Of a DNA stretch of 64,000 nucleotides, positions 22,061 to 31,744 are shown piece after piece. The notes under the pieces were generated by a model that saw only the letters and a list, made by a program, of their open reading frames with translations, searched no databases and had not been told where the DNA came from. This DNA is from Chlorokybus atmophyticus (taxonomy: Eukaryota; Streptophyta; Chlorokybophyceae; Chlorokybales; Chlorokybaceae): positions 234,578 to 298,577 of the forward strand of contig RHPI01002836.1 in NCBI GenBank assembly GCA_009103225.1, given 5' to 3'. Made by a program: the position numbers and the translations under genes. The first letter of the stretch is position 1; every line of letters begins with the position of its first letter.

Positions 22061-22397
22061 TGTGGAGAATATAGCATGATTTGCAGTGTTCTCTACATGT
22101 ATAGCATATGACACTTATGTGCTATTGTCCAGTCAGCTTAGCTAGCCCTATTGTAGCTTGTTAAGTTGATACTTAATAAGCTACTCATAGACTGCAGTTG
22201 TATGTATAGGCTGCAGGCAGTTAGGACTGGTACAGTCTGGTCTTTGGTAGGACCCAGACTGAGGGCCCAGAGCCGACAGGCCGCGGGTTATTGAGTTAGT
22301 TCACTCTTTGGTCACTTTTTGGCGGTGTAGCTCTGCTCTTACCACTGTGCTGTGTATGCTTGTTGTGCATGGTTGCATGCAGCATCTCTAGTCAACA
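22061..22397 (+). repeat. 5' LTR of copia family 1
   Basis: Nearly identical to 31398-31739, with only a handful of differences, which suggests a fairly recent insertion. Confidence 0.9.
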
Positions 22398-22410
22398 GGT
22401 TATGGGCCCA
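22398..22410 (+). other. Primer-binding site, copia family 1
   Basis: GGTTATGGGCCCA directly follows the LTR. It is complementary to the anticodon stem-loop region of initiator Met tRNA (TGGGCCCATAACC), the half-tRNA priming known from Drosophila copia. Confidence 0.75.
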
Positions 22411-22551
22411 CATCTATGTGTGTAGAGCTAGCTACTGTGAGAGAGTGTTCTCCTCTGTGTGTGGGGTTGTTGGAGCTGATTGCTGGTGCTGAGAGGTGCA
22501 GCGGACAAGCAGGAGTACTGTGGGTTTTAGCTGTGAAGTCCAGTCAGCAGG

Positions 22552-23309
22552 ATGGCAACCACTGGATCAGAGAAGGAAAAGTTCACCATCAAACCTTTGG
22601 GAGATGACAGCTACGCCAGCTGGAGCTTTGAGATGAAGATGAAGCTCATCTACAAAGAGCTGTGGGACTACGTAGACCCAAAGGGGAGTGCGCCAATTGG
22701 TAACGAGTCTGCATGGATGTGAAGCAGTTTGCGTGCTTTGGCTTTGATGAGTATGCATGTTGAGCCCTTCCATAGGCCACTGCTACAGATGCAATCTGAT
22801 GCCAAGCATGCATGGGAAGCTTTGGAAATATGTTCTCCACACGCTCTGTTGGTCGTAAGATTGAGCTCAAGCAAGCGTTCAACAACATGAGGAAGCTTGC
22901 TAGTGAGAGAGTTACAGAGTATTTGGGACGTGCACAAAAGCTCAGAAATGATCTGACCTCTATAGGAGATTCAGTCTCAGAGGATGATCTGTGCTTGAAT
23001 GTGTTGTCTGGGTTGCCACGAGAGTTTAAGATTGTTGTGATCATGCTGGAGGGAATCATTACCACTCAGAAGTTGACCCTCAAAGAGATTTTGCCAATTC
23101 TGTTGAAGACAAAGTTTAGGATCAAGGGCAACGAAGCTGATGGAGAGTCCATTGCGTTCGCTGCTCGAGCGCAATCATTTGGAGGAGCTGATACCAGCGG
23201 CAACAATAATGGCAATAGGAGTGGAGATCAGAAGAAGCAGAAGAAGCCCTTCAGTGGGAAGTGCTTCCATTGTAACCAAATTGGGCACAGGAAGAGTGAT
23301 TGTCAGTAG
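22552..23309 (+). pseudogene. Copia family 1 Gag
   Basis: It starts MATTGSEKEKF with the SYASWSFEMKMKL and LWDYVDPKG blocks typical of copia Gag. A stop and an altered segment at 22720-22812 break the frame. It then continues through the LKQAFNNMRKL and VLSGLPREFK blocks to a zinc knuckle, CFHCNQIGHRKSDC (CX2CX4HX4C), ending at 23309. Confidence 0.8.
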
Positions 23310-23351
23310 CTGAGGTCAGCAAAGGGCAATCAGCAAGGTGGACAGAGGGGA

Positions 23352-23687
23352 GTGGGTGGAGCAGTTGCTTTCATAGCATCCACAGAGATCAGGCGTCATC
23401 GTGGGTGGGTGTTCGATTCTGGCTGTACACAGCATCTGACTCCTGATGCTGGGCTGCTACTCAACTACAAGGTTCAATCCAGTTCACGGAGTGTGGAGGT
23501 TCTGGGTGGACAGTCGGAGGTAGCGGGTACAGGCCAATCAGTGCTCTGGTGTAAGACAAGAGAAGGTGTGTACAGGGTGGAGCTGAAGGAGGTCCTTCAT
23601 GTTCCTCGTGCACAGGCTAGCCTTTTCTCCATGAAGGTCGCATTGAAGGCTGGAGCTGATTTGTGTCAGGAAAAGGAGCAGAAGTCT
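23352..23687 (+). pseudogene. Copia family 1 protease, interrupted
   Basis: The active site is GWVFDSGCTQHLT (DSG) at about 23405-23440, followed by the VLHVPRAQASLFSM block. The frame is cut at 23687 by the family 2 insertion and resumes at 26396. Confidence 0.8.
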
Positions 23688-24165
23688 TGTTGTGCATACG
23701 CATGGATGGAGCTTAGTGTCCAGTCTGATATGCACTTGTAATAGGAAACATTGGCACTATGTGTGCACTGCATGAGTTCATGCAGTACCAGCATATCATG
23801 TGCTGTAGATATCAGCCTTGGGGTAGATATCTGCAGTAGGCTAGGAGCATTCTCCTGTATGGGACTGCCTAGGGTATATAGGCCGCGGGACAGCCGCCAG
23901 AGACTAGACCGGACAGATCAGACTAGACAGACCTAGAGTTTGCAGTAGATGCACTTACGAGAGTCTTGGTCTCCCTGTTGCTGTGTGTGACTTGTACCCT
24001 TGTGCTTACTTTGTGTGTGTGCATGCATACATGCAGTAGAAGGTCTGCATCTGTGTGAGCAGCTTTGTGCTTATTAGCTACTGCATAGCTACACTGTGTG
24101 TGTAGAGTCTCAACTCAACACCCTGCTCTCTATACAGCACTGATTGGCAGCAGTCTCTGCCAACA
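23688..24165 (+). repeat. 5' LTR of copia family 2
   Basis: TGTTGTGCATACGC...CTGCCAACA. A TATATA box lies at 23875-23880. Confidence 0.9.
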
Positions 24166-24178
24166 GGTTATGGGCCCA
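24166..24178 (+). other. Primer-binding site, copia family 2
   Basis: GGTTATGGGCCCA, as in the other copia families here. Confidence 0.75.
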
Positions 24179-24364
24179 CAACCACACTTGTGTGGATTGC
24201 TGTGAGAGCATTGTTAAGATTGTAGGAGTTGAGAGATCAGTTGTGCTTGGGTTGAGAAGCAGTTGTGAATGTAGAGGGGATTGAGAACCCGTGGGAGTGA
24301 GCAAGCTGTCAAAGACGCTGGAGTTCCGAAGGAGCTTGAAGAGGAAGCTGTTCTTCACCGACAT

Positions 24365-25140
24365 GGGATGAGCGAGTTCACATCGAGCAGTTGGATCAGG
24401 ACAACTACAGCACCTGGAGCGTGAAGCTGAAGGCTCTACTCATTGGGAAGAGGCTTTGGAAGTATGTCGACCCCAACAACAAGGAGTTAGAAGAAGCTGC
24501 ACCCGGCACCCTATCAGCTTGGACAGATAAGCAAGAGGAAGCCCTGTCTGTGATTACGTTGCGAGTGAAGGATGTGCATCTCTCTACTGTTGCTGAGTGC
24601 AACACTGGTCGTGAGGCTTGGCAAGTGCTGAAGGATTTGTTAAAGTCCAACAACAACAGTAGGAGGTTGCACCTGAGGAGGAAGCTGTCGTTCCTGCGCA
24701 TGGAGACTGGAGAAAGCATTACCACCTATGTGAGCAGAGCGAGACAGCTGCAACAGGATGTACAAGGAGTTGGGCATCGTGTCAAAGAAGAGGAGGTGGT
24801 TTGACATGTCCTAGCAGGCCTACAGGAGCGCTATGATACCATTGTCACTGTGCTGGAGTCGTCTTCAGAGGAGTTGAAGATGTGTGATGTTGTTACCAAG
24901 TTGCTGAGCATGGAGATGAAGATGACAGAGAAGGAGGAAGGATTAGAGAACAGCGCCTTCGCTGCATTCGTTCCAAAGAAGAGCAAGGGCAACTACAGCA
25001 ACAACGGTGGAGCAGACAAGCGCGAGAGAACCTGCTACTACTGCAAGCAGAAGGGCCACATCATTAGAGACTGCTTCAAGAGGAAGGCTGAAGAGTTTGG
25101 CAAAGGAGGACCAGCGGCGACGTCGTTCACCGCATTCTGA
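24365..25140 (+). pseudogene. Copia family 2 Gag, copy 1
   Basis: Blocks EQLDQDNYSTWSVKLKALL, LWKYVDPNN and TGREAWQVLKDLL, and a zinc knuckle CYYCKQKGHIIRDC near 25035-25075. Compared with copy 2 at 59700, two bases are missing just after the start ATG (24362) and a base is gained near 24796. It ends in TAF and a stop at 25140, with no protease downstream. Confidence 0.8.
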
Positions 25141-25912
25141 GGAAGTTAGCAGCAATGAAGCAGGGGAGGCAGGCTATGTGATTGTTGGTAGCTTGCAGAT
25201 AGGAACACTTGGTGCGAGAGTCCTTTGTGAGAGATGCAAAGGAGCTTTGTGCATTGTGGTACATGTGTGCTGTGTACACCTGCCGGCCTTTCGGTGTGAG
25301 GGGTTTCCTTAGTGGGAGGTAGAGTGTTGCTGTAAGGTGCACTATGTGTGTGCTTGGGAGGACACTGTGTGTGGACTCGTGATCTGGGAGTAGACTACTG
25401 TGTATGGTTGTGCTCGTATTGGTTAGTCCTTGTGGAGAGGAGACCATGTCCAGGAGAGAAGACAGCAGCAGCAGCGTGACAACGGAGTTGAAGACAGCTG
25501 GAGAGGAGGACTTCTAGGTGGAGCCCTTCACTACAGACTGTGGAGCACTGGAGGCAGTTTACACTGGACAGCTGAAGCCGTCGGAGCTATATGCTGAGGA
25601 GTGGAGGTAGTACCAGAGCAGGAGCGTTGCCTTGGTGGTGGGCTCGAGGGTGTCATGGTGGCACCAACTTTGTGGCGGACGTAAGGGAACTGGGTGTGAC
25701 CTGCGGAAGCGTGATGGAGTCTGCATGAAGAGAAGATCAGCAGGAGTCTACACGAGGAGAAGGACTGGAGCTGAAGATCTCAAGTAAAGACTTAAAGAGT
25801 GTGAAGATCTGAAGTCAGAAGCTGGAGCTTCATGTTGAAGACTGAAGGTTGAATACTGAAGAGAAGACTTGTGTAGTGTGACTGCATGAGTGCATATCAG
25901 CCTGCGTGGGAG

Positions 25913-26390
25913 TGTTGTGCATAGGCATGGCTGGAGCTTAGTGTCCAATCTGATATGCACTTGTATTAGGAGACATTAGCACTATGTGTGCACTGCATGA
26001 GTTTATGCAGTGCTAGCATATCACGTGCTGTAGATATCAACCTTGGGGTAGATATCTGCAGTAGGCTAGGAGCATTCTCCTGTATGGGGCTGCCTAGGGT
26101 ATATAGGCCGCGGGACAGCCGCCAGAGACTAGACCGGACAGATCAGACTAGACAGACCTGGAGTTTGCAGTAGATGCACTTACGAGAGTCTTGGTCTCCC
26201 TGTTGCTGTGTGTGACTTGTACCCTTGTGCATACTTTGTGTGTGTGCATGCATACATACAGTAGAAGGTCTGCATCTGTGTGAGCAGCTTTGTGCTTGTT
26301 AGCTACTGCATAGCTACACTGTGTGTGTAGAGTCTAAACTCAACACCCTGCTCTCTGTACAGCACTGATTGGTAGCAGTCTCTGCCAACA
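25913..26390 (+). repeat. 3' LTR of copia family 2
   Basis: The same 478 bp length as the 5' LTR with few differences. Its TATATA is at 26100-26105. Confidence 0.9.
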
Positions 26391-26395
26391 AGTCT

Positions 26396-26520
26396 GTCTG
26401 CGCATTGATGGCAAGGTGTGTCTCATCGCTAGAGAACAGCAGGGCGGCCTTTACCTGATAGAAGAAGCTGAGACTGACAAGGCACTGGTGGCGACAGTTC
26501 CTGAGTTAGCTGAACTTTGG
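26396..26520 (+). pseudogene. Copia family 1 pre-integrase fragment
   Basis: The continuation of the protease frame beyond family 2 (GGLYLIEEAETDKALVATV), corresponding to the GAG-pre-integrase segment. It stops at the family 3 LTR. Confidence 0.65.
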
Positions 26521-26945
26521 TGTTGAAGGACTAGCATGCACATGTAGTTGAGGCAAGCATAAACACACAGAGACAGAGCTACCGCCACCAGAGCATACAC
26601 AATTCACATCACATTCATCTATTACAAGTTGTCCGCTGATTCTTATACCAGCCAGTTACACACACGTCTACGTTTGCAAGCACTGCATAAGCTATACTCA
26701 GTCTTTTGACGCGCTCTAAGCTACGTTGTCTTCTTTACAATCAGAGCTTTCCAACAAGCTCTTACACGCCTAATATGAGTAAGTATACGCGGAGATACAA
26801 AGCAGTTAGTGAGGCTCCAGTCTGGAGTCCGGAGTCTGGTCCGACGACGCCATCTTGCTAAGTCCGAACCTAGTGCTCATCCTTACGACCTTCTACTCCT
26901 GTGTGGAGGGTCGATGCTGATCGTATGTAGGAATGACTCTCAACA
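26521..26945 (-). repeat. 3' LTR of the family 3 fragment
   Basis: The 425 bp LTR TGTTGAGAGTCATTCC...CCTTCAACA, on the minus strand. Confidence 0.9.
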
Positions 26946-27440
26946 CTCCCACGCGAGCAGCTTGACTTCCAACGCTTGCTCCTGTAGTAAAACACAGATG
27001 CCAAGTCCTGCGCAACAAGTCTTGAACTTGAGCGGTGACAATGGCTTTGTCATGAAGTCCGCCAGCATGCCCTCAGTGTTGCAGTACTGGAACTCCACCT
27101 CCTTCCTTGTGACTATGTCACGCACAAAGTAATGCATGACATCAATGTGCTTCGTCCTTGATGAGGCGATAGGGTGCTTTAATAACTTGATGGCTCCTTG
27201 GTTGTCACAGTTGATGACGATGCACGCCATTGGGTGCTCTAAGTCCGCCATGAGCTTGCGAAGCCAGAGTGCCTCCTTCACTGCTGCTGCCGCTGCCATG
27301 TACTCAGCCTCTAATGTAGATGCTGCTGTTGTTGGCTGCAGTCTGCTATTCCAGCTCACTACGCCTCCGTTTAGCTTGAAGACGTAGCCTGTAGTGGACC
27401 TCTTGATGTTGAGGTCACCAGCAAAGTCCGAGTCGCAGCA
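26946..27440 (-). pseudogene. Copia family 3 RNase H fragment
   Basis: SWNSRLQPTTAASTLEAEYM, the DNQGAIKLLKHPI block and TEGMLADFMTKPL are the standard copia RNase H end. It is truncated at its N-terminal side by the family 4 LTR. Confidence 0.85.
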
Positions 27441-27909
27441 TGTTGAGGATATTCTTGTATCCGGTCAGCTTGCCCTGTGGATAAGAATAGCCGCGAGAAG
27501 ATTTAGGCGCGAGAAGGTTCCAGTCGAGAAAGGTCCAGGCGAGGACTTCAGTCGAGAAGGTTCCAGGCGCGGAGTCGAGTCCGGAGTCTGGAGACTTCCA
27601 GGCGCTGTAGAAGAAACGTTGTAGCTCGGTGGTTACGTCATTGTATGGCGCGTGTTATAGCTTGTTGAAAAGCTCTTGAAGTAGCTACGTGGTGCAACTT
27701 AGAGCGCAAGAATCGGTTGAGTGTAGAAGTCGTGGTGGCTTCTAGAGTAGACAGGTGCAGAACTGGCGGGTATAAAAGCCCGCGGTATGACTTTGTTGTA
27801 ATCCTTAGAAAGCCTTTTTGGATCAGCCTTGTGTGTATGCTCTGGTAGAGTGTGTGTATTTGTGCTTGCACCAACTCCATGCATGGTCAGTAGTGTTCGA
27901 ATCTCAACA
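27441..27909 (+). repeat. 5' LTR of copia family 4
   Basis: TGTTGAGGATATTC...ATCTCAACA. A clear TATAAAAG box lies at 27771-27778. Confidence 0.9.
27771..27778 (+). promoter_or_regulatory. TATA box in the family 4 LTR
   Basis: TATAAAAG about 330 bp into the LTR. The same box is in the 3' LTR at 30090. Confidence 0.6.
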
Positions 27910-27922
27910 GGTTATGGGCCCA
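27910..27922 (+). other. Primer-binding site, copia family 4
   Basis: GGTTATGGGCCCA immediately after the LTR. Confidence 0.75.
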
Positions 27923-28022
27923 CACTTCGCTGGTCTAGCCAGTGTCTAGAGGCGTGATAACGGCAGTAGGCTAGGTAAGGAGTTCTAGCTAAGTCTTGTG
28001 AGGTTGGGTTGAGTCCTGGAAG

Positions 28023-29705
28023 ATGGCAACCAACTACGACAAGGTGACCGTGGAGCCTTTGGACATGGACAACTACAACACATGGAGCGTGCGCATGAAG
28101 ATGTTGCTAGTACACAAAGACTTGTGGGAGTGGGTGGACCCGGAGGAGGCTGACCCTATGTTTACAAGGCAGAGTTCGGTGTTTAAGCAGCAAAGTGGGA
28201 GAGCGCTTGCCCTGATCGGTCTCAACGTGAAGGATCATCACTTGGTGTTGGTGGATGGCTGCAAGACTGCACGAGAAGCTTGGGAGAAGTTGGCATCGCA
28301 CTTCAAGGCGAAGAATAGCGCGAGGAAGGTGCAGCTGAAGAGAGAGCTCGCTGAGTTGAAGCAAGGCGCAGCGGAGCCTCTTACCAAGTATGTGTCGCGT
28401 GCACGAGAGTTGCAGAAGGACCGTCAAGGCGTTGGCTATGAGGTGAAAGAGTCCGAGTTGGTGTGGCAAGTACTGTCTGGGTTGCCTGAAGACTATGACA
28501 CGGTGATCACGGTTTTGGAGGGCTTGGAGGTTGAACCCACGGTGGACGAGGTGGTTCCAAGATTGCTGCAGGTGAATTCAAGGCTAGCGAAGAAGCATGA
28601 GGAAAGCCCGGAGGCGTTGGCTTTCTCAGCGACTTCAGGAAGAGATACTGATCGTTTTCAGCATGGGTCTGGGCGTTTCAGTGGTGATGGTGGCGGTTCT
28701 AGTGGTGGTGGTAGAGGAGCGTCAAGGAGTGACAGGATCTGCTACTATTGCGGGAAGAAGGGCCACATCAGGGTGCATGGCTCGATGAGGAAGCAGCACG
28801 AAGAGGAGCGTGGTGGAGAGAAGCATCATGCCATGACGGGACGTGTTCGAGAAACGCCTATTGCCTTTCATGCAACAACGGATGGTGAGGCAGCTGGTTG
28901 GGTGCTGGACTCGGGTTGCACGAGGCATATGACGGGTGATCGTGAGAAGTTGGCGAAGTACAAGGTCTTGGAGAAACCTATGAAGGTGAAGTTCGGCAAG
29001 ACGGAGGTCTTCGCGATTGGTGTAGGAGAAGCCAAAATCCTGTCTCAGGTTGGAGGAAGGACGAGGCAAGTGTTGTTGAGAGAGGTTTTGTATGTCCTAG
29101 GGCTAGAGGTTAGCCTATTCTCTGTGCGCATCGCGACGAGAGTTGGTGCTGTGACAGTGTTTAGTGGGGACATAGGAAGGGTAGTGCTGCGTGGTGTCAC
29201 AGAGTTGGTTGGCATCAACGTTGGAGGGCTCTACATTAATAAGGAGGTCAAGGGTGCGGACATGCACAAGAAGACCAAGGTGGAGGTGTCCAAGTCAGCA
29301 CCGGTTGTGAAGAAGATGAAGAAGAAGGCCAAGGTCGAGCCTGTTACTCATAAGGGAGCGGGAGCTCAAGAGAAGGTGATGAAGAGCGTGTCACATGCGA
29401 GTGGTGGAGTGATTCCACGTGTGGAGGTTGCTGGTGGTGTCAAGAAGGCTGAAGGTGCAGTTCCGGAGCCCGTGGGAGCCAAAGGAGGCGTTGGCATCAG
29501 CAAGGACAAGAAGAAGAAGCATGGTGGTGGTGGTGTGCAGGACGTTGCCGAGAGTGAGCACGTGGGAGCACATGCAAATGACCATGAGAGTTGCAATAAG
29601 GGTGTGCAAGTGAAGAGCTTCAAGGAGGCGCTCATGAGAGGTGCGGGAAGTGTTTTTAAGATGGTTGGAAGAGCAAAGGATGGCGTGGGAGTTCGTCGCG
29701 CATAA
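28023..29705 (+). CDS. Copia family 4 Gag-protease with Lys-rich tail, intact
   Basis: An uninterrupted frame of 560 residues. Gag core: YNTWSVRMKMLL, LWEWVDPEE and VLSGLPEDYDTV (1-200). A Gly-rich linker leads to CYYCGKKGHIRVHG (about 239-252), a zinc knuckle in which the fourth ligand Cys is missing. The protease active site is GWVLDSGCTRHMT (about 290-302), followed by VLLREVLYVLGLEVSLFSV. From about residue 400 the protein has no match to integrase; it is a basic Lys/Val/Gly-rich tail with repeated KKMKKKAK-type runs. It starts at the first ATG after the leader. Intactness with no polymerase suggests selection for packaging by a helper element, or simple youth. Confidence 0.88.
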   Translation: MATNYDKVTVEPLDMDNYNTWSVRMKMLLVHKDLWEWVDPEEADPMFTRQSSVFKQQSGRALALIGLNVKDHHLVLVDGCKTAREAWEKLASHFKAKNSARKVQLKRELAELKQGAAEPLTKYVSRARELQKDRQGVGYEVKESELVWQVLSGLPEDYDTVITVLEGLEVEPTVDEVVPRLLQVNSRLAKKHEESPEALAFSATSGRDTDRFQHGSGRFSGDGGGSSGGGRGASRSDRICYYCGKKGHIRVHGSMRKQHEEERGGEKHHAMTGRVRETPIAFHATTDGEAAGWVLDSGCTRHMTGDREKLAKYKVLEKPMKVKFGKTEVFAIGVGEAKILSQVGGRTRQVLLREVLYVLGLEVSLFSVRIATRVGAVTVFSGDIGRVVLRGVTELVGINVGGLYINKEVKGADMHKKTKVEVSKSAPVVKKMKKKAKVEPVTHKGAGAQEKVMKSVSHASGGVIPRVEVAGGVKKAEGAVPEPVGAKGGVGISKDKKKKHGGGGVQDVAESEHVGAHANDHESCNKGVQVKSFKEALMRGAGSVFKMVGRAKDGVGVRRA

Positions 29706-29759
29706 GTACGCAAGGAGTTGGCATCGAAGGTGTTAAAGGCCAAGCTGCCCGCGTGGGAG

Positions 29760-30227
29760 TGTTGAGGATATTCTTGTATCCGGTCAGCTTGCCCTGTGGA
29801 TAAGAATAGCCGCGAGAAGATTCAGGCGCGAGAAGGTTCCAATCGAGAAAGGTCCAGGCGAGGACTTCAGTCGAGAGAGTTCCAGGCGCGGAGTCGAGTC
29901 CGGAGTCTGGAGACTTCCAGGCGCTGTAGAAGAAACGTTGTAGCTCGGTGGTTACGTCATTGTATGGCGCGTGTTATAGCTTGTTGAAAAGCTCTTGAAG
30001 TAGCTACGTGGTGCAACTTAGAGCGCAAGAATCGGTTGAGTGTAGAAGTCGTGGTGGCTTCTAGAGTAGACAGGTGCAGAACTGGCGGGTATAAAAGCCC
30101 GCGGTGTGACTTTGTTGTAATCCTTAGACAGCCTTTTGGATCAGCCTTGTGTGTATGCTCTGGCAGAGTGTGTGTACTTGTGCTTGCACCAACTCCATGC
30201 ATGGTCAGTAGTGTCCGAATCTCAACA
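29760..30227 (+). repeat. 3' LTR of copia family 4
   Basis: It differs from the 5' LTR at only a few positions. Its TATA box is at 30090-30097. Confidence 0.9.
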
Positions 30228-31363
30228 GATTGGTGAAGGCGTTATATGGCTTGAAGCAGGCACCACGGGTGTGGCATGCAAGACTGTGCAAAGAACTCCA
30301 GAAGCAGGGGTTTACAGCAAGTCTGGCAGATCCAAGCTTGTTCTACCACGAGAGCAAGCAAGTGTGGCTGTTGGTGTACGTGGACGACATTCTGATTGCA
30401 GCGTCAGGAATGTCAGGAGTGCAGCGAGTGAAGACTCAGCTGCAGGCTGTGTTCGAGTGTAGAGACTTGGGCCAAACAGCATACTTCCTGAGTATGGTTG
30501 TCACCAGAGATAGAGCTGCTGGAACCATCACCATTGCGCAAAAGCAAGCGGTGAAGCAGCTGGTGACAAAGTTTGGTCTCGATAATGCGAATGTTAAAGA
30601 GGTGCCACTGAGCATGGGAGTTCAGTTGGTGAGAGCACTGGACAGTGATGAAGAGTTGGACAAGGCCAAGTACCCCTACTGCGAACTTGTGGGGAGCCTT
30701 CTCTATCTGTCCATAGCTTCTTGGCCTGGCATTGCACATGCTGTGGGAAAGTACTTGGCAAGGTACATGTCTGCTCCAACAATGCAGCATTGGTTGGCAG
30801 CAAAAGGAGTACTGCGCTACTTGTCAAAGACAGCAACAGTTGGCATCCAGTATGGGCGGGGCAACCAGGAGTTGCAAGGCTACTGTGATGCAGATTATGC
30901 TGGTGACCTAGATATCAGAAGGTCAACCACTGGATATGTCTTCAAGCTAAAAGGTGGAGTGGTCAGCTGGAACAGCAAGCTGCAACCGACAGTGGCAGCT
31001 TCCACTACAGAAGCAGAGTACATGGCCTCTGCATCAGTGGCGAAGGAGGCATTGTGGCTTAGGAAACTGCTAGGAGACCTTGGTCATCCATGTGCAAGCG
31101 TGAAGATGTGCTGTGACAACCAAGGAGCAGTAAAGCTACTGAAGAATCCCATTCTCTCGGCCAGGAGCAAGCACATTGATGTGCACCATCACTTTGTGAG
31201 AGACAGAGTGGCGAGGAATGAGAATGAGTTTGTCCACTGTGGCACTGAGGAGATGCTGGCTGACTTCATGACGAAGGCATTGCCTGTGAAGAAGTTCAAG
31301 GCATGCTGTGAAGGACTGGGCATCAGGACAGTGAAGATGGAGACAAAGAAGACCAAGTTCTGA
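30228..31363 (+). CDS. Copia family 1 RT and RNase H, 5'-truncated
   Basis: It begins inside RT (LVKALYGLKQAPRVWH) directly after the family 4 LTR. The catalytic VWLLVYVDDILIAA is intact. The RT thumb follows, then RNase H (GYCDADYAGD, TTEAEYMAS, CDNQGAVKLL, ADFMTKAL) to the stop at 31363, 34 bp before the LTR. This half of pol is open and well preserved; the fingers part of RT and the integrase are gone. Confidence 0.88.
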
Positions 31364-31397
31364 AGGTTCAGAGCTGGCCAAGCTGCCTGCGTGGGAG

Positions 31398-31739
31398 TGT
31401 GGAGAATATAGCATGATTTGCAGTGTTCTCTACATGTATAGCATATGACACTTATGTGCTATTGTCCAGTCAGCTTAGCTAGCCCTATTGTAGCTTATTA
31501 AGTTGGTACTTGATAAGCTACTCATGGACTGCAGTTGTACGTATAGGCTGCAGGCAGTTAGGACTGGTGCATTCTGGTCTGGTCTTTGGTAGGACCCAGA
31601 CTGAGGGCCCAGAGCCGACAGGCCGCGGGTTATTGAGTTAGTTCACTCTCTGGTCAGTTTTTGTCGGTGTAGCTCTGCTCTTACCACTGTGCTGTGTATG
31701 CTTGTTGTGCATGGTTGCATGCAGCATCTCTGGTCAACA
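31398..31739 (+). repeat. 3' LTR of copia family 1
   Basis: Ends GTCAACA, followed by the duplicated GTATG. Confidence 0.9.
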
Positions 31740-31744
31740 GTATG

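Larger units (their letters stand above)
23688..26390 (+). mobile_element. Ty1/copia family 2, gag-only, complete
   Basis: A 2703 bp element with two 478 bp LTRs and the duplication AGTCT (23683-23687 and 26391-26395). The internal region has a primer site and gag but no protease, integrase or RT. The rest (25140-25912) has no recognisable coding. It must use enzymes from another element. Confidence 0.92.
26521..27440 (-). mobile_element. Copia family 3 fragment (RNase H end and 3' LTR)
   Basis: Minus strand: RNase H end (27440-26960), a purine tract and the LTR (26945-26521). The upstream part of the element is absent; family 4 begins at 27441. Confidence 0.85.
27441..30227 (+). mobile_element. 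Ty1/copia family 4, non-autonomous gag-protease element
   Basis: Two LTRs of 469 and 468 bp that look nearly identical bound a primer site and one long frame. There is no integrase, RT or RNase H. The flanks CAGCA and GATTG do not match, so no target duplication is visible. A later rearrangement must have joined it to the family 1 RT on its right. Confidence 0.88.
22061..31739 (+). mobile_element. Ty1/copia element, family 1
   Basis: The LTRs TGTGGAGAATATAGC...GTCAACA at both ends (337 and 342 bp) are flanked by the 5 bp duplication GTATG (22056-22060 and 31740-31744). The internal region has the leader, gag, protease, pre-integrase piece, RT and RNase H. It is interrupted by a family 2 element and by a block of family 3 and family 4 sequence. 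The integrase and the start of RT are lost. Confidence 0.92.

Noticed and set aside
29366-29743. Minus-strand frame opposite the family 4 tail
   Set aside because: The plus-strand frame continues Gag-protease without a break; the reverse frame is Pro/Thr-rich shadow sequence.
27436-30232. Target duplication for copia family 4
   Set aside because: The flanks CAGCA and GATTG do not match; no duplication can be claimed.
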